DNA from: JBBQXK01 sp052387255
GTDB taxonomy: Bacteria > Pseudomonadota > Alphaproteobacteria > Rhodobacterales > Rhodobacteraceae
DNA length: 64,000 bases
Assembly (NCBI GenBank): GCA_052387255.1
Contig: JBQTJI010000008.1
Span: forward strand, 1-64,000
Reading direction: 5' to 3'
This document shows positions 61,829 through 64,000 of the stretch, one piece after another; the stretch's first letter is position 1, and every line of letters begins with the position of its first letter. The position numbers and the translations under genes are program-made. Below the pieces are notes generated by a model that worked only from the letters and a program-made list of their open reading frames with translations, did not search any database and was not told the origin of the DNA.

Positions 61829-64000
61829 TCAGGGCTTCGTGTCGGCAAAGGCGGGGTCGCCGGCGGCGCGCCGCTGGGGCCGCCAGTCAAGCGCATAGTA
61901 GCTGCCCCGGTCGCGCGCCCAGGGGTCGAAGGCATTGACCACGTTGTCCAGTTCCCCCTCAAGCCCCGGCAGGTTGCGCATCAGGATCCGCTTCAGCGGC
62001 AGCACCTGCTGCCGGTGCCCGTTGACCCGGCCGCGCTGCATCTGCCGCTCCGGTCCGTTGTTGTTCACCCAGTCAAGGCCGAAGGTGCTGTAGAATTCGG
62101 GCCGGTAGCTCGACGTGAAGAACCGGTCCGAAAACAACCGGCGCGAGGCATTGACGATGAAGACCTGGAACTGCGTCTCGGAAATGGCATAGCCGTGCGG
62201 CCGCGTGGTCTCGGCCAGGTATCCGACGACGGTGTCGAGGTCTTCCACGTTGTCGACAAGCGTGCCGTCCGGATGGCCAAGGCAGTCGTTCGGAAAGGGC
62301 GACTGTCCGGTGCCGCCGCGCGCAAGATCGGGGGTCAACTGCACGCTGCTGATGATCTTCGATGCGTCGCAGACATGCTGGCCATAGACGTCGCGCAGCA
62401 AGAGGACCAGCGCGCGCTGGTCGTCAAGCTCCGCCTGCTCGGCCGCCGTGCGATCCTTCTTGTCCGCCAGCCGCCTGTCGACGAAATCGTCAAAGCCCGT
62501 CAGCTGCCGCAGCCCGATCTGGCGGCGGAACTCGTTGAACTTGGCAACCCCGCGCTCGCGGTCCCGCAGGATGTCCAGCGCGATCACGTCGATCGTCTTG
62601 GTCGGGCCCTCCGGGCGACTGGGAATGGTCAGGTTCTGCAGGAATTGCGGATGGTTCTGCAAGGCCAGGCGGCCGATCCGCTGCCGCCCGAGGCTGAGCC
62701 CGATATCCTCCATCCCGTAGGCGTGCATCGCCCCGGTCGCCTTGCTGCGGAACGTGCTGACGACAGGCAGCTTGCCGGTGATGACGTTCGGATCGGCGTC
62801 GTTGTCGCGCATCTCGATCAGGTCGGGCAGCATCGAATGCAGCCGGTAGACGCTGACGAACTCTTCGGTGAAGTTGAAGGGCACGCCGAAATGGTTGGTG
62901 CCCGCGTTGTCGAAATCGACCCGTGCGACATTGCCGTCGTTGTCCAGCGTCCCGGTGCCGACGATGCCTGCGCCCGAGGAAAACACCGAGTACCAGGCGG
63001 TTTCCTCGGCCTCGTCGCCGGACTTGCCGAATGCCGTCACCAGTTCGGACAGGATGCGCTTCAGCCGGGGGTGATCGACGAACAGTCCGTCCCAGTTCGA
63101 ATTCATCGCCACCCGGAGCGGCTCGTCATACAGAAGCTGCGTGGTCCATTCGATGGTGTGGATTTTCGCGATCACGGCCGCCACCACCAGCCGCGCGATC
63201 TCGAACAACTCGTCGTCGGTCACGTCGCGGTAGGGCACGACGTCATCCGGCGCCTGCGGGCGGCGCAGCCCGCTGTCGCGCCAGGGATTGCGGCGCGCTT
63301 CTTCGCGGAACGCGGTGACGAATGTGTTGTGCTCGCGCGCAAAGAGATTGTGGAAGAAACTCATCCCGATCGACCAGTTTTCCGGAAATGCGGTCGCCTC
63401 TTGCCCGGCCCATTTCGGGTTCATCGGATCGGGGCGGCAGTCGGGCGCGTCCGCCGGGCAGTCCAGCCGCAGGATCGGAAGATAACCCGCCGTGTCGCCC
63501 GCTGCGGCCCGCTGATCGACCGGGCGCAGCAGCAGTTTCGCGGGGTCGTCCGGGTCGCGCTTCACCCGGGCGCGCGACACGGCATCATAGCCGTAGATCT
63601 GCGAGGCATCCCACCAGGCGGTGACCGTGTTGGGGGCCGTTACCGGCGCGCGGGCACGCCGCGTGTCGCCGTCGAACATCGGCGGCAGCCCGATGTCCTT
63701 TTCGATGGCCGGGTATTCGCGCATGGCCGGGTTGCAGCCCAGCCGAAACGCATCGTCGGGCGTCAGGGGCCGGGGCCGTCCGTCGGCCAGCCGCGAGAGG
63801 CATCCCATCGGGACGGTGCGCGAGGTGTCGTTCTCGCCCTCTTGCAGATGGCTGAACCAGTCGTGGGTCATGAACTGGACCCAGTACGCGGCCAGCACGT
63901 TCATCGAATCTGCCTGCTTGTAGTCGCACTGCGCCGCTGCATCGTTGCCGGGCAGTCCCTGACCGGCATTGCAGGACCCGGGTGCCGACTGGCGGCGCGA
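61829..64000 (-). CDS. animal-type haem peroxidase / fatty-acid dioxygenase-like protein, 5' end outside the window
   Basis: The frame stays open to the right edge (723 codons seen), so the N-terminus is missing. Haem peroxidase landmarks are VQFMTHDWFSHLQ (distal His), WWDASQIYGYD, NLFAREHNTFV and EFVSVYRLHSMLPDLIEM. The last resembles the cyclooxygenase segment with the catalytic Tyr and proximal His, and the YRxH motif of fungal linoleate dioxygenases, so both the radical Tyr and the haem ligand appear conserved. It probably oxygenates unsaturated fatty acids, with the neighbouring lipoxygenase-like protein acting before or after it. Confidence 0.75.
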   Translation of the reverse strand, partial: SRRQSAPGSCNAGQGLPGNDAAAQCDYKQADSMNVLAAYWVQFMTHDWFSHLQEGENDTSRTVPMGCLSRLADGRPRPLTPDDAFRLGCNPAMREYPAIEKDIGLPPMFDGDTRRARAPVTAPNTVTAWWDASQIYGYDAVSRARVKRDPDDPAKLLLRPVDQRAAAGDTAGYLPILRLDCPADAPDCRPDPMNPKWAGQEATAFPENWSIGMSFFHNLFAREHNTFVTAFREEARRNPWRDSGLRRPQAPDDVVPYRDVTDDELFEIARLVVAAVIAKIHTIEWTTQLLYDEPLRVAMNSNWDGLFVDHPRLKRILSELVTAFGKSGDEAEETAWYSVFSSGAGIVGTGTLDNDGNVARVDFDNAGTNHFGVPFNFTEEFVSVYRLHSMLPDLIEMRDNDADPNVITGKLPVVSTFRSKATGAMHAYGMEDIGLSLGRQRIGRLALQNHPQFLQNLTIPSRPEGPTKTIDVIALDILRDRERGVAKFNEFRRQIGLRQLTGFDDFVDRRLADKKDRTAAEQAELDDQRALVLLLRDVYGQHVCDASKIISSVQLTPDLARGGTGQSPFPNDCLGHPDGTLVDNVEDLDTVVGYLAETTRPHGYAISETQFQVFIVNASRRLFSDRFFTSSYRPEFYSTFGLDWVNNNGPERQMQRGRVNGHRQQVLPLKRILMRNLPGLEGELDNVVNAFDPWARDRGSYYALDWRPQRRAAGDPAFADTKP

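Noticed and set aside
1..64000. CRISPR arrays, tRNA and rRNA genes
   Set aside because: No regularly spaced direct repeats, no tRNA-like cloverleaf with a recognisable T-arm, and no rRNA sequence was noticed; a covariance-model scan was not possible.

Overview
The window is high-GC DNA from an alphaproteobacterium, most probably a Rhodobacterales/Paracoccaceae-type methylotroph. This is judged from protein character: a glutathione-dependent formaldehyde dehydrogenase next to an mxa/MoxR-like cluster, a full pqqABCDE operon, rhizobial-style inositol/rhizopine genes, and a small conserved protein of Rhodobacterales type. No rRNA, tRNA or CRISPR array was seen.

Layout. (1) 1-9.1 kb, C1 metabolism: the 5' end of frmA, a NitT/TauT-type ABC transporter, and convergent to it a seven-gene moxR-DUF58-VWA-VWA-TPR-BatD cluster of the kind that matures PQQ methanol/lanthanide dehydrogenases. 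(2) 9.3-18 kb, a sugar/polyol locus: a ROK repressor coupled to a signal-peptide-less paralogue of a periplasmic binding protein, diverging from a TIM-barrel isomerase, binding protein, Gfo/Idh dehydrogenase, ABC ATPase, permease and ABM-domain protein. (3) 18-25.8 kb: a TetR regulator with a palindromic operator, a three-subunit molybdenum aldehyde-oxidoreductase-type enzyme, then pqqABCDE. (4) 26.2-27.3 kb: a decayed IS630-type element with intact ends and TA target duplication. (5) 27.3-38.6 kb: a rhizopine/O-methyl-inositol-like catabolic island (MocE-type Rieske protein, MocD-type oxygenase, two Gfo/Idh proteins of which one is frameshifted, two TIM-barrel isomerases, a PanB-like protein, a ribose-type ABC system) read leftward, with a divergent LacI regulator. 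(6) 38.6-45.8 kb: a scrap zone with an SSB-like gene, a frameshifted tyrosine recombinase, an intact SWIM/SNF2 helicase, a resolvase fragment abutting an IS481-type fragment, an IS5-type remnant and a fused efflux remnant. (7) 45.9-60.2 kb: a propane-monooxygenase-type soluble di-iron monooxygenase operon (mimABCD-like, amidohydrolase, PaaD-like protein, dedicated GroEL, alcohol dehydrogenase, BLUF photoreceptor) with a divergent arm carrying an AcoR/MimR-like activator and four uncharacterised genes. (8) 60.3-64 kb: a lipoxygenase-like protein and a PGHS/DOX-like haem peroxidase that runs off the window.

How it fits together: the monooxygenase would oxidise a short alkane, ketone or phenol, the alcohol dehydrogenase would take the alcohol onward, and PQQ plus formaldehyde dehydrogenase would serve C1 or alcohol oxidation. 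The most notable signals are a matching pair of operators (GTAACG-N3-CGTTAC) bracketing the uncharacterised cassette beside the monooxygenase, a blue-light receptor at the end of the monooxygenase gene run, an activator lacking the sigma-54 contact loop, the cytosolic binding-protein/ROK pair, and the lipoxygenase/peroxidase pair.
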